Of a DNA stretch of 64,000 nucleotides, positions 14,811 to 24,340 are shown piece by piece. The notes under the pieces were generated by a model. It had not been told where the DNA came from. It saw only the letters and a program-made list of their open reading frames with translations, and made no database searches. The translations under genes and the position numbers were made by a program. The stretch is from Pseudomonas paraglycinae. Lineage in GTDB: Bacteria > Pseudomonadota > Gammaproteobacteria > Pseudomonadales > Pseudomonadaceae. Where the stretch lies: positions 186,001-250,000 of the forward strand of contig NZ_BQHR01000009.1 of NCBI RefSeq assembly GCF_021601625.1. The letters run 5' to 3'. Position 1 is the first letter of the stretch; every line of letters begins with the position of its first letter.

Positions 14811-16523
14811 TTACTTGCCTGCCGCCAGCGCTGGCGTGCGTGGTGGCACCAGACGCATGGAACCGGTCGCCTCAAACGCCGCTGCCAGACGCAGCAACGT
14901 CGAGTCGTCATAGGCGCGACCGGCAAACGTCAATCCCACCGGCATGCCGATGTCGGCCATCACGCCCATCGGCACGGTGACGGTCGGCACGCCGAGGTGG
15001 CGGATTGCGAGGTTGCCGTTGGCGACCCAGATGCCGTTGCTCCAGGCGATGTCCGCCGAAGCCGGGTTGACGTCAGCGTCGGCCGGACCCACGTCGGCGT
15101 TGGTTGGGAACAGCACAGCGTCGAGGCCGAGTTTATCCATCCAGTCTTCGAGGTCGAGCTTGCGGGTCTTCTCCAGACCGCGCAGGCCGTCCGGCAACGT
15201 CGGGATCTGATCCCACGGCGTGATGCCGCGTTCGGCCATGCGCACGTATTCGTCCATGCCGGCAGCGAGGTCGCCTTCACGGTTGGGCAGGGTGCCCGGG
15301 TCGTGCGGGAAGATTTTCGGCCCGTCGACGTCTGCCAGACGGTTGAGTTTCGGGTCGCCGTTGGCGCGCAGGAAATCATCGAAGGCCCAGGCCGACAGGT
15401 CCCACAGTTCGTGGTGCATGAACTCTTTGGAGACGATGCCGCGATTGAACACGGTCGGCGCACCCGGACGATCGCCTTCGCAGTTGGAGACCAGCGGGAA
15501 ATCCACTTCAATCACTTCGGCGCCGGCGGCTTCGAGGGCCTGACGCGCCTGTTTCCACAAATCGATCACCGAAGCGCGGGTGTTGATGCGTTGCCCGGTC
15601 GGGCCGCCGATGCCCGGCTCGTCGCTGGTGCCGGCCTCCGGGTCGGCGTTGATGTACATGCGCGGCACGCCCAGGCGTTTGCCGGCCAGTGCATCACTTT
15701 TCACGGCGAGTTCAAGGTAGGAAGCAGGGCGCACCGAGGCGACGCTCGGGATCGGCACCCAGGGTTGCAGGCGCCACAGGTCGCCACGGGTGTCGGTGTC
15801 TTCGGCGACGACTACGTCGAGCACTTCCAGCAGGTCGGCCATGGTGCGGGCGTACGGCACCACCACGTCCATGGTCGGCGTCAGCGGCCAGTTGCCGCGT
15901 ACCGAAATTACCCCGCGCGACGGGGTGTAGGCGCACAGGCCGTTGTTCGAGGCAGGGCCGCGACCGCTCGACCAGGTTTCTTCCGCCAGACCAAATGCCG
16001 AGAAGCTTGCAGCGGTGGCAGTGCCGGCACCGTTCGACGAGCCGGAAGCAAACGGCGCGGTCAGGTAGTCAGCGTTGTACGGGCTTTCGGCGCGGCCATA
16101 GACGCCACGCTGCATCCCGCCATTGGCCATCGGCGGCATGTTGGTCTTGCCCAGGCAGATCGCACCGCCCGCCCGCAGGCGCTCGATGGTGAACGCGTCG
16201 CGCTGGGCAACGAGATCGGCGAAGGCCGGGCTGCCGGACGCGGCGGTCAGGCCTTTGACCAGATAGCTGTCCTTGGCGGTGTAAGGGATGCCGTCCAGCG
16301 GGCCGAGGGTTTCGCCCTTGGCGCGACGGGCATCGGAAGCTTGCGCTTCTTTCAGTGCTTCAGGGTTGCGCACGATCACTGCGTTCAGGGCAGTGGCGGT
16401 GTCCGGGCCGTCAAAGGCGTCGATGCGCGCCAGGTAGGCCTGGACCAGTTCAACCGCGGTGGTCTGGCCGGATTCGAGCGCCGCGCGCAATTGGGCAATG
16501 GAAACTTCAGTGACTTCGATCAT
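14811..16523 (-). CDS. Amidase-signature family amidohydrolase
   Basis: A 570-residue serine amidase. The catalytic Lys lies in DGIPYTAKDSYLVKG (about residues 80-94), the cis-Ser in ASGSSNGAGT (about 160-170) and the nucleophile region in ETWSSGRGPASNNGL. The central segment departs somewhat from the usual GGSSGG and GTDTGGS forms. Start ATG 16523 is chosen; a 21-codon extension would need TTG. Members hydrolyse linear or cyclic amides in the cytoplasm. No adjacent pathway gene fixes the substrate. Confidence 0.88.
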   Translation of the reverse strand: MIEVTEVSIAQLRAALESGQTTAVELVQAYLARIDAFDGPDTATALNAVIVRNPEALKEAQASDARRAKGETLGPLDGIPYTAKDSYLVKGLTAASGSPAFADLVAQRDAFTIERLRAGGAICLGKTNMPPMANGGMQRGVYGRAESPYNADYLTAPFASGSSNGAGTATAASFSAFGLAEETWSSGRGPASNNGLCAYTPSRGVISVRGNWPLTPTMDVVVPYARTMADLLEVLDVVVAEDTDTRGDLWRLQPWVPIPSVASVRPASYLELAVKSDALAGKRLGVPRMYINADPEAGTSDEPGIGGPTGQRINTRASVIDLWKQARQALEAAGAEVIEVDFPLVSNCEGDRPGAPTVFNRGIVSKEFMHHELWDLSAWAFDDFLRANGDPKLNRLADVDGPKIFPHDPGTLPNREGDLAAGMDEYVRMAERGITPWDQIPTLPDGLRGLEKTRKLDLEDWMDKLGLDAVLFPTNADVGPADADVNPASADIAWSNGIWVANGNLAIRHLGVPTVTVPMGVMADIGMPVGLTFAGRAYDDSTLLRLAAAFEATGSMRLVPPRTPALAAGK

Positions 16524-16661
16524 GCTGTTACCGCCGACAGGTTCGCTAAAGGGTGGTTGATCATTGTTATCGTCGAAAGATGTCAAAGATTCTTGATGGG
16601 CGAAACTCTACCCTGAAATTTGTCCAATGGCATGCATAAAGTCGATAAATATCGGTTAATT

Positions 16662-17450
16662 TCATCGGAAAAACTCTCCCGGTGTCTCGCCGAACTGTTG
16701 GCGAAACGCCGCGATAAACGCCGACGTCGAGTCATAACCACAGGCCAAAGCCACGTCGGTGACGCGTTCGCCGCGTTCCAGCGGTGTCAGCGCACCCAGC
16801 AAACGCAGGCGCTGGCGCCAAGTGCGGAAGGTCAAACCGGTGTCGCGCAGGAACAGCCGAGTCAGAGTTTTCTCGGTCACGCCGAATTTTTCACTCCAGT
16901 GCGCCAGGGTGGTCTGCTGTTCCGGATGTTGCTCCAGGCTCTGATAGATCTGACGCAAACGACTGTCTTGCGGCAGTGGCAGCATCAGATCGATGGGCGG
17001 AGCATCGGCGAGTTGATCGAGGATTACCTGAGCCAGGCGCCCGTGCGGGCCGCTCTGGTCATATTCGACAGGTATCTGACTGAAGGCCCGGATCAGCTCA
17101 CGCAAAAGATCACTGACGCCGAGCACATGACACCGCTCCGGTGCCCAACTGGCGACGCTGCAATCGATGTACAGGCTGCGCATTTCCGTGTGCGGCGAAC
17201 TGAATACCCGATGCGGCATGCCCGCCGGAATCCACACCGCACGCTCCGGCGGCGCAACGAAACGACCGACGGCGGTCTGCACTTCGAGCACGCCCTGGAT
17301 CGCGTAGGACAACTGCACCCACGGATGACTGTGACGGCGGGTCAACGCGCGATTGGGCAGAGATTCGGTACGTCCGTACAGCGGACGCGGCAGGCTGGGC
17401 AGCCCGGGAATGCTGCGTCTGACGCTCTTGTCGTGTCCTTTTGGCGGCAT
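16662..17450 (-). CDS. AraC-family transcriptional regulator
   Basis: A 262-residue protein with an N-terminal cupin sensor (RRHSHPWVQLSYAIQGVLEV, then VWIPAGMPHRV) and a C-terminal double helix-turn-helix (LAHWSEKFGVTEKTLTRLF ... VTDVALACGYDSTSAFIAAF). The start ATG 17450 gives MPPKGHDKSV; longer frames run into the divergent promoter. It is transcribed away from the symporter at 17535 and is the likely regulator of that gene. Confidence 0.88.
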   Translation of the reverse strand: MPPKGHDKSVRRSIPGLPSLPRPLYGRTESLPNRALTRRHSHPWVQLSYAIQGVLEVQTAVGRFVAPPERAVWIPAGMPHRVFSSPHTEMRSLYIDCSVASWAPERCHVLGVSDLLRELIRAFSQIPVEYDQSGPHGRLAQVILDQLADAPPIDLMLPLPQDSRLRQIYQSLEQHPEQQTTLAHWSEKFGVTEKTLTRLFLRDTGLTFRTWRQRLRLLGALTPLERGERVTDVALACGYDSTSAFIAAFRQQFGETPGEFFR

Positions 17451-17534
17451 CTGTGGTTTCTTCGGCGTTAGTCGGTAAATTCCAGTCACGTTAGAGTCGC
17501 TGCCACGTACTGGCAACCCCCGGATGAACAAACC

Positions 17535-18533
17535 ATGACGCGCCCACGATTTTTGCCCGACAACTTCACCCTGACCCTGATCGGCGTGGTGCTGCTGGCC
17601 AGCTTCCTGCCCGCCAGCGGCCAGGTCGCGACCGGTTTCGGCTGGCTGACCAACATCGCCATCGCGCTGCTGTTTTTCCTGCACGGTGCCAAGCTGTCTC
17701 GCGAATCGATCATCGCTGGCGCCGGCCACTGGCGCCTGCATTTGCTGGTGTTCGGCCTGACTTTTGTCCTGTTCCCGCTACTGGGGCTGGCGCTCAAACC
17801 GCTGTTGTCGCCGCTGATCGGTGATCAGCTGTACATGGGCATGCTGTACCTGTGTGCGCTGCCGGCCACGGTGCAATCGGCGATTGCCTTCACGTCGCTG
17901 GCACGGGGCAATATTCCGGCGGCGATCTGCAGCGCGGCGGCGTCCAGCCTGTTCGGGATTTTCCTCACGCCGCTGCTGGTGACGCTGCTGCTGAACGTCC
18001 ACGGCGACGGCGGCTCGACCCTCGACGCAATCGTGAAAATCAGTGTGCAACTGCTGCTGCCGTTCATTGCCGGTCAGATCGCCCGTCGCTGGATCGGCGC
18101 CTGGGTCGGTCGCAACAAGAACTGGCTGAAGTTCGTCGATCAGGGCTCGATTCTGCTGGTGGTCTACGGTGCGTTCAGCGAAGCGGTGAACGAGGGCATC
18201 TGGCACCAGATTCCGGTGATCGAACTGCTGGGGCTGGTCGTGGCGTGCTGCGTCCTGCTGGCGCTTGTGCTGCTGGCGTCCACAGTGCTGGGCAAACTGT
18301 TCGGTTTCAATCTGGAAGACCGCATCACCATTCTGTTCTGCGGCTCGAAAAAGAGCCTGGCCACCGGTGTGCCGATGGCGCAGGTGTTGTTCGCCGGCAG
18401 CACGATTGGCGTGCTGATTCTGCCGCTGATGCTGTTCCATCAGATTCAACTGATGGTCTGCGCAGTGCTGGCGCAGCGCTATGCGAAACGCCAGGAATCG
18501 GTGCCTGAACTGATGGCGCAGGTTGATCCTTGA
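17535..18533 (+). CDS. Bile acid:sodium symporter-like (SBF-like) transporter
   Basis: A 332-residue inner-membrane protein with about ten hydrophobic segments. The pattern ALLFFLHGAKLS near residue 50, CALPATVQSAIAFTSLARGN near 108 and FCGSKKSLATGVPMAQVLF near 267 is that of the SBF-like (YfeH) branch of the BASS superfamily. These import organic anions with sodium; the substrate is unknown. It is divergent from an AraC regulator and ends three bases from the convergent LysR gene. Confidence 0.88.
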   Translation: MTRPRFLPDNFTLTLIGVVLLASFLPASGQVATGFGWLTNIAIALLFFLHGAKLSRESIIAGAGHWRLHLLVFGLTFVLFPLLGLALKPLLSPLIGDQLYMGMLYLCALPATVQSAIAFTSLARGNIPAAICSAAASSLFGIFLTPLLVTLLLNVHGDGGSTLDAIVKISVQLLLPFIAGQIARRWIGAWVGRNKNWLKFVDQGSILLVVYGAFSEAVNEGIWHQIPVIELLGLVVACCVLLALVLLASTVLGKLFGFNLEDRITILFCGSKKSLATGVPMAQVLFAGSTIGVLILPLMLFHQIQLMVCAVLAQRYAKRQESVPELMAQVDP

Positions 18534-18536
18534 TCC

Positions 18537-19457
18537 TCATCGAGCGGGCCAGCGGGTATGCAGGAACTCCTGCAAAAATTCGGTGAAGGCCTTGACCTTG
18601 GAAGTCATGGCGGCGCGCTCCTGCACACAGGCATAGATCTCGAGCGGCGCGGCGCTGGCAAAGGTCGAGCCGCCCGGTTCGAATAAAGAGACCAGTTGAC
18701 CACTCTCCAGATAGGGCGCGGCAACGAATTCCGCCAGTCGGGTGATCCCGGCACCATGAGCAGCCATTTGCGCCAGGGCGTCGATATCGTCGCTGATGGC
18801 GGTCGCATTGATCCCAGCCTCAAAGCGCTGACCCTGCTCAACGAACCACCAGCGCAGTAACCGTCCGTCCAGCGGATAGCGAAACGCCAGGCAGGCGTGT
18901 TGCTGAAGATCCGCCGGAGTCGACGGGCGACCGGCCTTTTGCAGATAGTCAGGGCTGGCGCAAATCACGAACGGTACCGTCGCAACCTTGCGCGCGATGA
19001 TGCCGTCTTCCAGTTGCGGCTCAATGCGCAGACTCAAGTCGATACCTTCGTGGAGGTGATTGATTTTGCGGTCGGACGTCGAGAGCTCAAGCGTCAACTG
19101 CGGGTAGCGTTCGGCGAAACCGGCAATGACCGGGGCCAATACATGGCGCCCGAACCCGGCGGTGGAGGCGATACTCAAGTGTCCCTGGAGTTGCGTCTGC
19201 GCGTGGCTGATGGCGCTCTGCGCGGACTCCAGATCGAGCGCGATACGTTTTACTTTCTCGAAATACACCGAACCGCTCTCCGTCAACGCCATGCTGCGGG
19301 TGGTGCGTTGCAGCAGGCGTGTGTCGAGGTGATTCTCAAGACGACCAAGGGTCTGACTGACGGCGGCGGCACTCACCCCGAGGGTTTTGGCGGCCCCGAC
19401 AATCGATCCCGCCTCAACGACTTTGATAAAACAATCGATTGCACCCAAGAGGTTCAT
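18537..19457 (-). CDS. LysR-family transcriptional regulator
   Basis: A 306-residue LTTR with an N-terminal winged helix (IDCFIKVVEAGSIVGAAKTL, then SQTLGRLENHLDTRLLQRTT) and a periplasmic-binding-like effector domain. ATG 19457 (MNLLGAIDCF) is preferred to the 9-codon longer start. It belongs to the CrgA/AphB-like group by its FAERYPQLTLELSTSDR segment. The divergent gene at 19587 (DUF2798) is a plausible target. Confidence 0.88.
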   Translation of the reverse strand: MNLLGAIDCFIKVVEAGSIVGAAKTLGVSAAAVSQTLGRLENHLDTRLLQRTTRSMALTESGSVYFEKVKRIALDLESAQSAISHAQTQLQGHLSIASTAGFGRHVLAPVIAGFAERYPQLTLELSTSDRKINHLHEGIDLSLRIEPQLEDGIIARKVATVPFVICASPDYLQKAGRPSTPADLQQHACLAFRYPLDGRLLRWWFVEQGQRFEAGINATAISDDIDALAQMAAHGAGITRLAEFVAAPYLESGQLVSLFEPGGSTFASAAPLEIYACVQERAAMTSKVKAFTEFLQEFLHTRWPAR

Positions 19458-19586
19458 GCGTGGATCCTGGCAAAGAAAATTCATAAGATTTTGTTTATAA
19501 AGTGCTCACGGCAATCAGTCTAGTTACGGGGTGGCAGACTTGTTAGGGTGCTCGGCGCCTATCCACTTCGGTCAACAAGGACTGAC

Positions 19587-19862
19587 ATGAATCAGAGACT
19601 CTCTCCAAGAAACACAGTATTCAGCCCGCGCAAGCTGTCGGCCCGTGCCATGCCGTACATATTCGCGTTGTACATGGCGATCATCATGGCGTTTCTGATG
19701 TCGCTGGTAATCACCGCCTCCAATTTCGGAATTGATGCCGATTACCTTAGCAATACGCTGCACGCCTACAAACTGGCGATGCCCGTGGCGTTTCTGTGCA
19801 TTCTCGTGGTCCGGCCGATTGTGGTGAAACTGGTAGCACTGACCGTCCACCCGCAAGGCTGA
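19587..19862 (+). CDS. DUF2798 small membrane protein
   Basis: A 91-residue protein with two hydrophobic helices (YIFALYMAIIMAFLMSLVIT and LAMPVAFLCILVVRPIVVKL), the arrangement of DUF2798 proteins. AAGGA lies just before ATG 19587. Function is unknown. It is divergent from a LysR regulator and followed convergently by the response regulator. Confidence 0.75.
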   Translation: MNQRLSPRNTVFSPRKLSARAMPYIFALYMAIIMAFLMSLVITASNFGIDADYLSNTLHAYKLAMPVAFLCILVVRPIVVKLVALTVHPQG

Positions 19863-19874
19863 ACTGGAGGCAGG

Positions 19875-20480
19875 CTACAAGGCTCCGGAATATTTCACCG
19901 CCGCCGCTGCCCGCGACGGCACGTTGAGCACCCGCAACAACGACGACACATGAATCCGCACCGTGAACGGCGAAATATCCAGTTCACGGGCGATTTCCTT
20001 GTTGGTCTTGCCTTGGGCGATCAGCCGCAGCACCTCTTGCTGACGCGGGGTGAGGGCGGTGCCGGTGTCCAGCGGCAGCAGGCCGGACGGGGCGAATTTC
20101 ACCAGTACCTCACCTTCACGAATCGCCCGGATCGCCTGACCCATCTCATCGGGTGCGATGTTCTTGCCGATGAAACCATCGATGCCGGCCGCCATGACGT
20201 CGCCGATCAGCGCCTCGTCATCGACCATCGACACCACGATCAGCGTGGTTCGCGGCAAACGTCGGCGCAGTTCCGCGAGCTGGCTGACACAGGTCAGGCC
20301 GGGAAAACGCAGGTCGAGGATCAAGGTGTCGGGCTCATCACCGGCCGGCAGCAGGGCGAGCACGGCGTCGAGGTCGCCAGCTTCTTCGATCAGGGCTTCG
20401 GGCAGCAGACGCTGGACGGTGCGCAGCAACGCTTCGCGAAACAACGGGTGATCGTCGGCTATGATGATTCGGCACGCCAT
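19875..20480 (-). CDS. NarL/FixJ-type response regulator
   Basis: A 201-residue two-domain regulator. The receiver has the acidic pair in IIADDHPLF (residues 6-14) and a phospho-acceptor Asp in LILDLRFPG. The C-terminal LuxR helix-turn-helix reads [20 protein letters not shown]. It is divergent from the hybrid histidine kinase at 20594, the likely partner. Confidence 0.92.
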   Translation of the reverse strand: MACRIIIADDHPLFREALLRTVQRLLPEALIEEAGDLDAVLALLPAGDEPDTLILDLRFPGLTCVSQLAELRRRLPRTTLIVVSMVDDEALIGDVMAAGIDGFIGKNIAPDEMGQAIRAIREGEVLVKFAPSGLLPLDTGTALTPRQQEVLRLIAQGKTNKEIARELDISPFTVRIHVSSLLRVLNVPSRAAAAVKYSGAL

Positions 20481-20593
20481 GGCGCAACCCTCCCTGGGTC
20501 TGCATTGCTCATGGCATGCACCTTAGCATCGGGCGAAGGCATTGCCTGTTGATTCGTGCGTTTATGACGACTGCTGCACAAGGACGTTCCCCC

Positions 20594-22231
20594 ATGAAGT
20601 TCGAAAAGAACACCGAGCTTGACCAGGCCAATCTGCGCATCATCATCGCCAGCATCGCGCTGGTTTACATGGCCGTGCTCGGTTTCCTGCCGGGCCAGCG
20701 CTTCGATACCTATCTGCCGGTGGTCACTTACATTTCCCTGTTTTTGCTGGCCTCCGTCGTGCTGCGCCAGGCCATCGTGCGCTGGCCGGGACATTATCCG
20801 GCGCGGCGGATTTTCGGCATGCTTCACGATTACACCGGCACCAGTTTCGGGCTGGTGGTCGGCGGCGAGGCGGCGTTGCCCATTTATGCCGTCATGGTCT
20901 GGGTCAATCTCGGTAACGGCATGCGCTACGGCTCGCGCTACCTGGCGATCGCCACGGTGCTGGCGTTGCTGGCGCTGCTGGCGGTCTATCGGTTGACGCC
21001 GTACTGGCAGGCGCAACCGTTCATGGTGTTGATGCTGATGATCACCAGCACGGTGATTCCGGTGTATGCGCACTTGCTGCTGGAACGCACGCGCAAGGCA
21101 TCGGAAGAAGCGGTCGCCGCCAATCTGGAAAAGTCGCGTTTCCTGGCCCAGGCCAGCCATGACCTGCGTCAGCCGATCCACTCCATCGGGTTGTTTACCG
21201 CGTGCCTGCGCGAGTCGCGGCTGGGCGAAGAGGAGCGGCGGCTGGTGGACAGCATCGACCGCTCGCTGCTCAACGTGTCGCAGCTGTTTCGCTCGATTCT
21301 CGATCTCTACACCCTCGACAACGGGCGGATTCTGCCCCGCTTGCAGACGCTTGAGCTGGGTGAATGGCTGGCGGATCTGATCCGCCAGAATGCCGAAGCT
21401 GCACGCTGGGCAGGTGTGGAGCTGCGTTTGCGGCCTTGCGAGCACTGGGTGCGCACCGATCCGGCGTTGCTCGCGACGATGGTGCAGAACGTGCTCTCCA
21501 ATTGCTTCAAATACGGCGCGCACCGGCCGGTGCTGATCGGTGTGCGCAAGCGCGGCGCGGGGGTGGCCATCGCGATCTATGACCGCGGTAACGGCATCGC
21601 CGAAGAGCATTTGCCCAAGGTGTTCGAGGAGTTTTATCGGGTGCGCCAACTGCGGGACAAGGACGTTGAAGGGGTGGGTCTGGGGCTGTCGATTGTCCGG
21701 CGTCTGGGGCAATTGATCGGTGTCGACGTCGCGATCCGCTCACGGCTGGGGCATGGCACGGCGGTGACCTTGCATGGACTGCCACTCGCGCCGCCGCAGG
21801 TGCCTGTCAATCGTGAGGAGGCACGGCAAGTCGGGCTACTTACGGGGTTGAAAGTTTGTCTGGTGGAGGATGATCGCAACGTTCTGTTGGCGACCTCGGC
21901 GTTGCTCGAACGGTGGGGCTGCGTTGTGCAGGCCGAGCTGAGCGGGCAGGGCATGGTCACCGACTGCGACATCATCGTTGCCGACTATGACCTCGGTTCC
22001 CACAGTACCGGCATCGAGTGCATCGACGAGGTTCGCCGTCAGCGCGGTTATGCGGTGCCGGCCATGATCATCACCGGGCATGACATCGAAAAAATCCAGG
22101 CGGCCCTGCATGATCGGCAGATCGCCATTCTGTCCAAGCCGGTACGCCCGGCCGAGCTGCGCGCGACCTTGCGTGCGCTGCGCGACCGGCAGACCGAAGT
22201 GGTCAGCGCTTACACAGATAGTCCTGCGTGA
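20594..22231 (+). CDS. Hybrid sensor histidine kinase with C-terminal receiver
   Basis: A 545-residue membrane kinase. Residues 1-175 contain about six hydrophobic segments and no large periplasmic loop. The H-box is ASHDLRQPIHSIGLF (about 195-209), the N-box MVQNVLSNCFKYG, and the G-box GVGLGLSIVRRLG. A receiver follows with acceptor Asp in IIVADYDLGS and conserved Lys in LSKPV. Start ATG 20594 has AAGGA upstream. It overlaps the convergent lipoprotein gene by 29 bases. The signal is unknown; the adjacent regulator suggests a phosphorelay. Confidence 0.9.
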   Translation: MKFEKNTELDQANLRIIIASIALVYMAVLGFLPGQRFDTYLPVVTYISLFLLASVVLRQAIVRWPGHYPARRIFGMLHDYTGTSFGLVVGGEAALPIYAVMVWVNLGNGMRYGSRYLAIATVLALLALLAVYRLTPYWQAQPFMVLMLMITSTVIPVYAHLLLERTRKASEEAVAANLEKSRFLAQASHDLRQPIHSIGLFTACLRESRLGEEERRLVDSIDRSLLNVSQLFRSILDLYTLDNGRILPRLQTLELGEWLADLIRQNAEAARWAGVELRLRPCEHWVRTDPALLATMVQNVLSNCFKYGAHRPVLIGVRKRGAGVAIAIYDRGNGIAEEHLPKVFEEFYRVRQLRDKDVEGVGLGLSIVRRLGQLIGVDVAIRSRLGHGTAVTLHGLPLAPPQVPVNREEARQVGLLTGLKVCLVEDDRNVLLATSALLERWGCVVQAELSGQGMVTDCDIIVADYDLGSHSTGIECIDEVRRQRGYAVPAMIITGHDIEKIQAALHDRQIAILSKPVRPAELRATLRALRDRQTEVVSAYTDSPA

Positions 22232-22511
22232 TGGTGGTTTGCAGGCAGTTGTACTGACCCATGGTGCGGCAGATGTTTTTCTCCGAGCCCGATACTTCGG
22301 CGCTCTTGTAGCCCCAGACTTTGCAACGGTCTTCAGCCGTGGCCAACCCTTGAGCGGCGGAAGTTTGCCCGCTCTCGAACTGGCCCAGTTCATAGGAGAC
22401 CTGGACAACGCCGTCGGTCTTGCTGCCGCCGGTGGCTTCCCATTGTTTTGGAGTGGCGCAACCGGTGAGAACGACGGCCGCGAGGCTGAGGGTGGCGATG
22501 AGTGTTTTCAT
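22203..22511 (-). CDS. YecR-like lipoprotein
   Basis: A 102-residue protein with a lipobox (VVLTGCAT, Cys at residue 18) and the YecR-like core ATPKQWEATGGSKTDGVVQ followed by paired cysteines (AEDRCKVWGY, ICRTMGQYNC). It should be an outer-membrane or periplasmic lipoprotein. Function is unknown. Its 3' end overlaps the kinase gene by 29 bases on the opposite strand. Confidence 0.8.
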   Translation of the reverse strand: MKTLIATLSLAAVVLTGCATPKQWEATGGSKTDGVVQVSYELGQFESGQTSAAQGLATAEDRCKVWGYKSAEVSGSEKNICRTMGQYNCLQTTITQDYLCKR

Positions 22512-22571
22512 GATCGAACGGAATCCTTTACCGGATGAGAAGAGGCACTGGAACGGTTTTTCTGCGCCGGA

Positions 22572-22886
22572 TTACTGGTACGGAATCGGCGAAGCGCCTT
22601 TGGGCAGGCAAGACAGCGGAGGCGTCATGATGCCCATGCTGGCCACCGCGATGATCGCGCCGCTGGGCAGCTCGCAGTTGTATTCGCCGGCGGCGGTGTA
22701 GGCGGTGTAGTAGGTCAGGGTGCTGTCATTGCGGATGTTGCCGATCTTGGTGACGGGTTGGCCGATAACAGTCTGGGCGCGTTCGCGCATGCTGTCTTCG
22801 GTGGGTTTGGCGGTCTGGCAACCGCTGGCGCCGAGGAGCAGGGCACCGAGAACCGTGATCTTGGCGAGGCTGAGCTGCAGTTTCAT
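22572..22886 (-). CDS. Small lipoprotein (104 aa)
   Basis: ATG 22886 opens a signal peptide with lipobox LLGASGCQT (Cys about residue 23). The mature part has RAQTVIGQPVTKIGNIRND and a repeated Tyr-Thr-Ala-Tyr segment, with a Cys pair (YNCELPSG, LSCLPKG). It resembles small SmpA-like or YecR-neighbour lipoproteins, but I assign no family. The ORF can be extended upstream without signal-peptide sense, so the shorter start is used. Confidence 0.75.
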   Translation of the reverse strand: MKLQLSLAKITVLGALLLGASGCQTAKPTEDSMRERAQTVIGQPVTKIGNIRNDSTLTYYTAYTAAGEYNCELPSGAIIAVASMGIMTPPLSCLPKGASPIPYQ

Positions 22887-23066
22887 GGTGTTTCTTCCTT
22901 GGTGTTGTTGTTTTTCCAGGCACAACGATCCCGCGCACTGCACAGCGGCAATGCTGGGAAGCGTCGGGGGTTGCGAGGGAATATAACGCCAGGGATCGGG
23001 GTGGTCGATTAGCACAAATGTGCTAGTACGGCGCAACCAGCGGTGGGCTGGTTGCGCCGATAGCGG

Positions 23067-23792
23067 TTATTGAGGACTGTTGAACTGGTCCGAATAGCTG
23101 CCGCTCATGAGGGCGGAAGCCACCTGGTCGGAGCCGACGCCTGCGCGGGAATAGGCGAGCCGGTTGGCACCGACTTTGTCTGCGCCATCGGCGGCGAGGG
23201 CGCCGGCGCCGACGTGGTCGGAGCCGTCAGAAGCTACTGCGCCGGCGCCGACATGGTCGGAACCGTCAGAGGCGACCGCTCCAGCGCCAACATGATCGGA
23301 ACCGTCAGAGGCAACGGCCCCAGCACCTACGTGATCGGCGCCGTCAGAGGCGACTGCACCTGCACCAACGTGATCGGCGCCGTCAGAAGCTACAGCTCCA
23401 GCGCCAACGCGATCCGCGCCATCAGAGGCGACAGCGCCTGCACCGACATGATCGGAACCGTCAGAAGCAACGGCCCCTGCGCCGACATGGTCTGAGCCGT
23501 CAGAGGCAACTGCTCCGGCGCCGACGTGATCCGCGCCATCAGAGGCGACAGCGCCTGCGCCGACATGATCGGAGCCGTCTGAAGCAACGGCGCCAGCACC
23601 GACATGATCTGCGCCATCAGATGCGACTGCACCAGCGCCAACATGATCGGCACCATCAGAAGCAACCGCCCCCGCACCCACATGATCCGCCCCATCCGAC
23701 GCCAATGCCTGCGCCTTCGCAGCCCAGACATTGGGCATTGCCACCGTTGCCGCAACTGCCAGGACGAGGCCCGGCCAAAGCGTGTGCTTCAT
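23067..23792 (-). CDS. Secreted protein of 13-residue tandem repeats
   Basis: A 241-residue protein with a signal peptide cleaved near VWAA-KA, then fourteen tandem units of the type VASDGADHVGAGA. The variable positions are Ala/Ser at unit residue 6 and His/Arg/Lys at residue 8; the last unit is degenerate (LAADGADKVGANR). A non-repeated tail of about 37 residues ends DQFNSPQ. Some Pseudomonas homologues carry the uninformative label 'phage infection protein'. The regular Asp-Gly-x-Asp recalls calcium-binding or beta-roll repeats, but that is a guess. GTG 23804 is an alternative start. Confidence 0.8.
   Translation of the reverse strand: MKHTLWPGLVLAVAATVAMPNVWAAKAQALASDGADHVGAGAVASDGADHVGAGAVASDGADHVGAGAVASDGSDHVGAGAVASDGADHVGAGAVASDGSDHVGAGAVASDGSDHVGAGAVASDGADRVGAGAVASDGADHVGAGAVASDGADHVGAGAVASDGSDHVGAGAVASDGSDHVGAGAVASDGSDHVGAGALAADGADKVGANRLAYSRAGVGSDQVASALMSGSYSDQFNSPQ
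23160..23720. repeat. 39-bp tandem repeat inside the secreted repeat protein
   Basis: About fourteen direct 39-base units encode the 13-residue repeat. The third-codon positions vary between units, so the protein sequence is more conserved than the DNA, which implies selection on the repeats. Confidence 0.85.
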
Positions 23793-24340
23793 GATTTTCT
23801 CCACGCCCCATCAGCCAAACAGCAACCGAGCGTTACCCGTCATTCGTTCATTGACGGAAGGCTCGTCGGCCCGGGGTCAACCAGATTGGTGAATGGCACG
23901 GGGGCACCGGAAGGTGCACGGGTGTCGACGGTTTACAGGAAATCTGGACAGCGAACTGAAAAGTATAGTTCGCCCTCGGCGGAAGGCAGGCTGAAGGGTC
24001 GTGAAGGCGATAGTCGGTTCGCTTCCTTGAAGGCCTGCGCTAGAAAACAATCAGTCTAAAAACCGCGTAGCGCAATGTAGCGTGTTCGCTAGGCTCAAGA
24101 ATGTAGGCGAAGACGCAGACTGATGCGCAAGCGGATAGCGAGGAAGCGTTGGGCGCGTTCCGAAGGGTACACGGTTAGAAAGAACCCCGCGCTGGGTTCC
24201 AGCCCTTATGCCGTGTGAAGCAGCAGAGCACATTGCCTGTACTGTGGGAGTCCTGAGAAACCTCGTAAGCCAGAGACCAGCACTGGCCGCCTACTCAAAC
24301 ACCAAAGCCCGCCTCGTGCGGGCTTTGACGTTCTCGGGCC
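23793..24340. other. 548-base gap without a recognised gene
   Basis: No convincing ORF is seen. Several short self-complementary stretches occur (GGCACCGGAAGGTGC near 23905, GCGAACT with AGTTCGC near 23952-23974), and a terminator hairpin closes the interval at 24304-24326. It could hold an untranslated leader for the repeat protein or a structured RNA, but nothing is diagnostic. Confidence 0.4.
24304..24326. terminator. Terminator of the transsulfuration operon
   Basis: AAAGCCCGC pairs with GCGGGCTTT around CTCGT, 15 bases past the stop of the cystathionine lyase gene on the minus strand. Confidence 0.75.

Noticed and set aside
14580-16616. A 678-codon plus-strand frame
   Set aside because: It is antisense to the amidase and lacks any recognisable domain.
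23160-23720. Regular repeats resembling a CRISPR array
   Set aside because: The 39-base units are contiguous with no spacers and encode a conserved 13-residue protein repeat after a signal peptide.
24051-24233. A 60-codon minus-strand ORF in the large gap
   Set aside because: No ribosome site, no domain and biased composition; probably chance.
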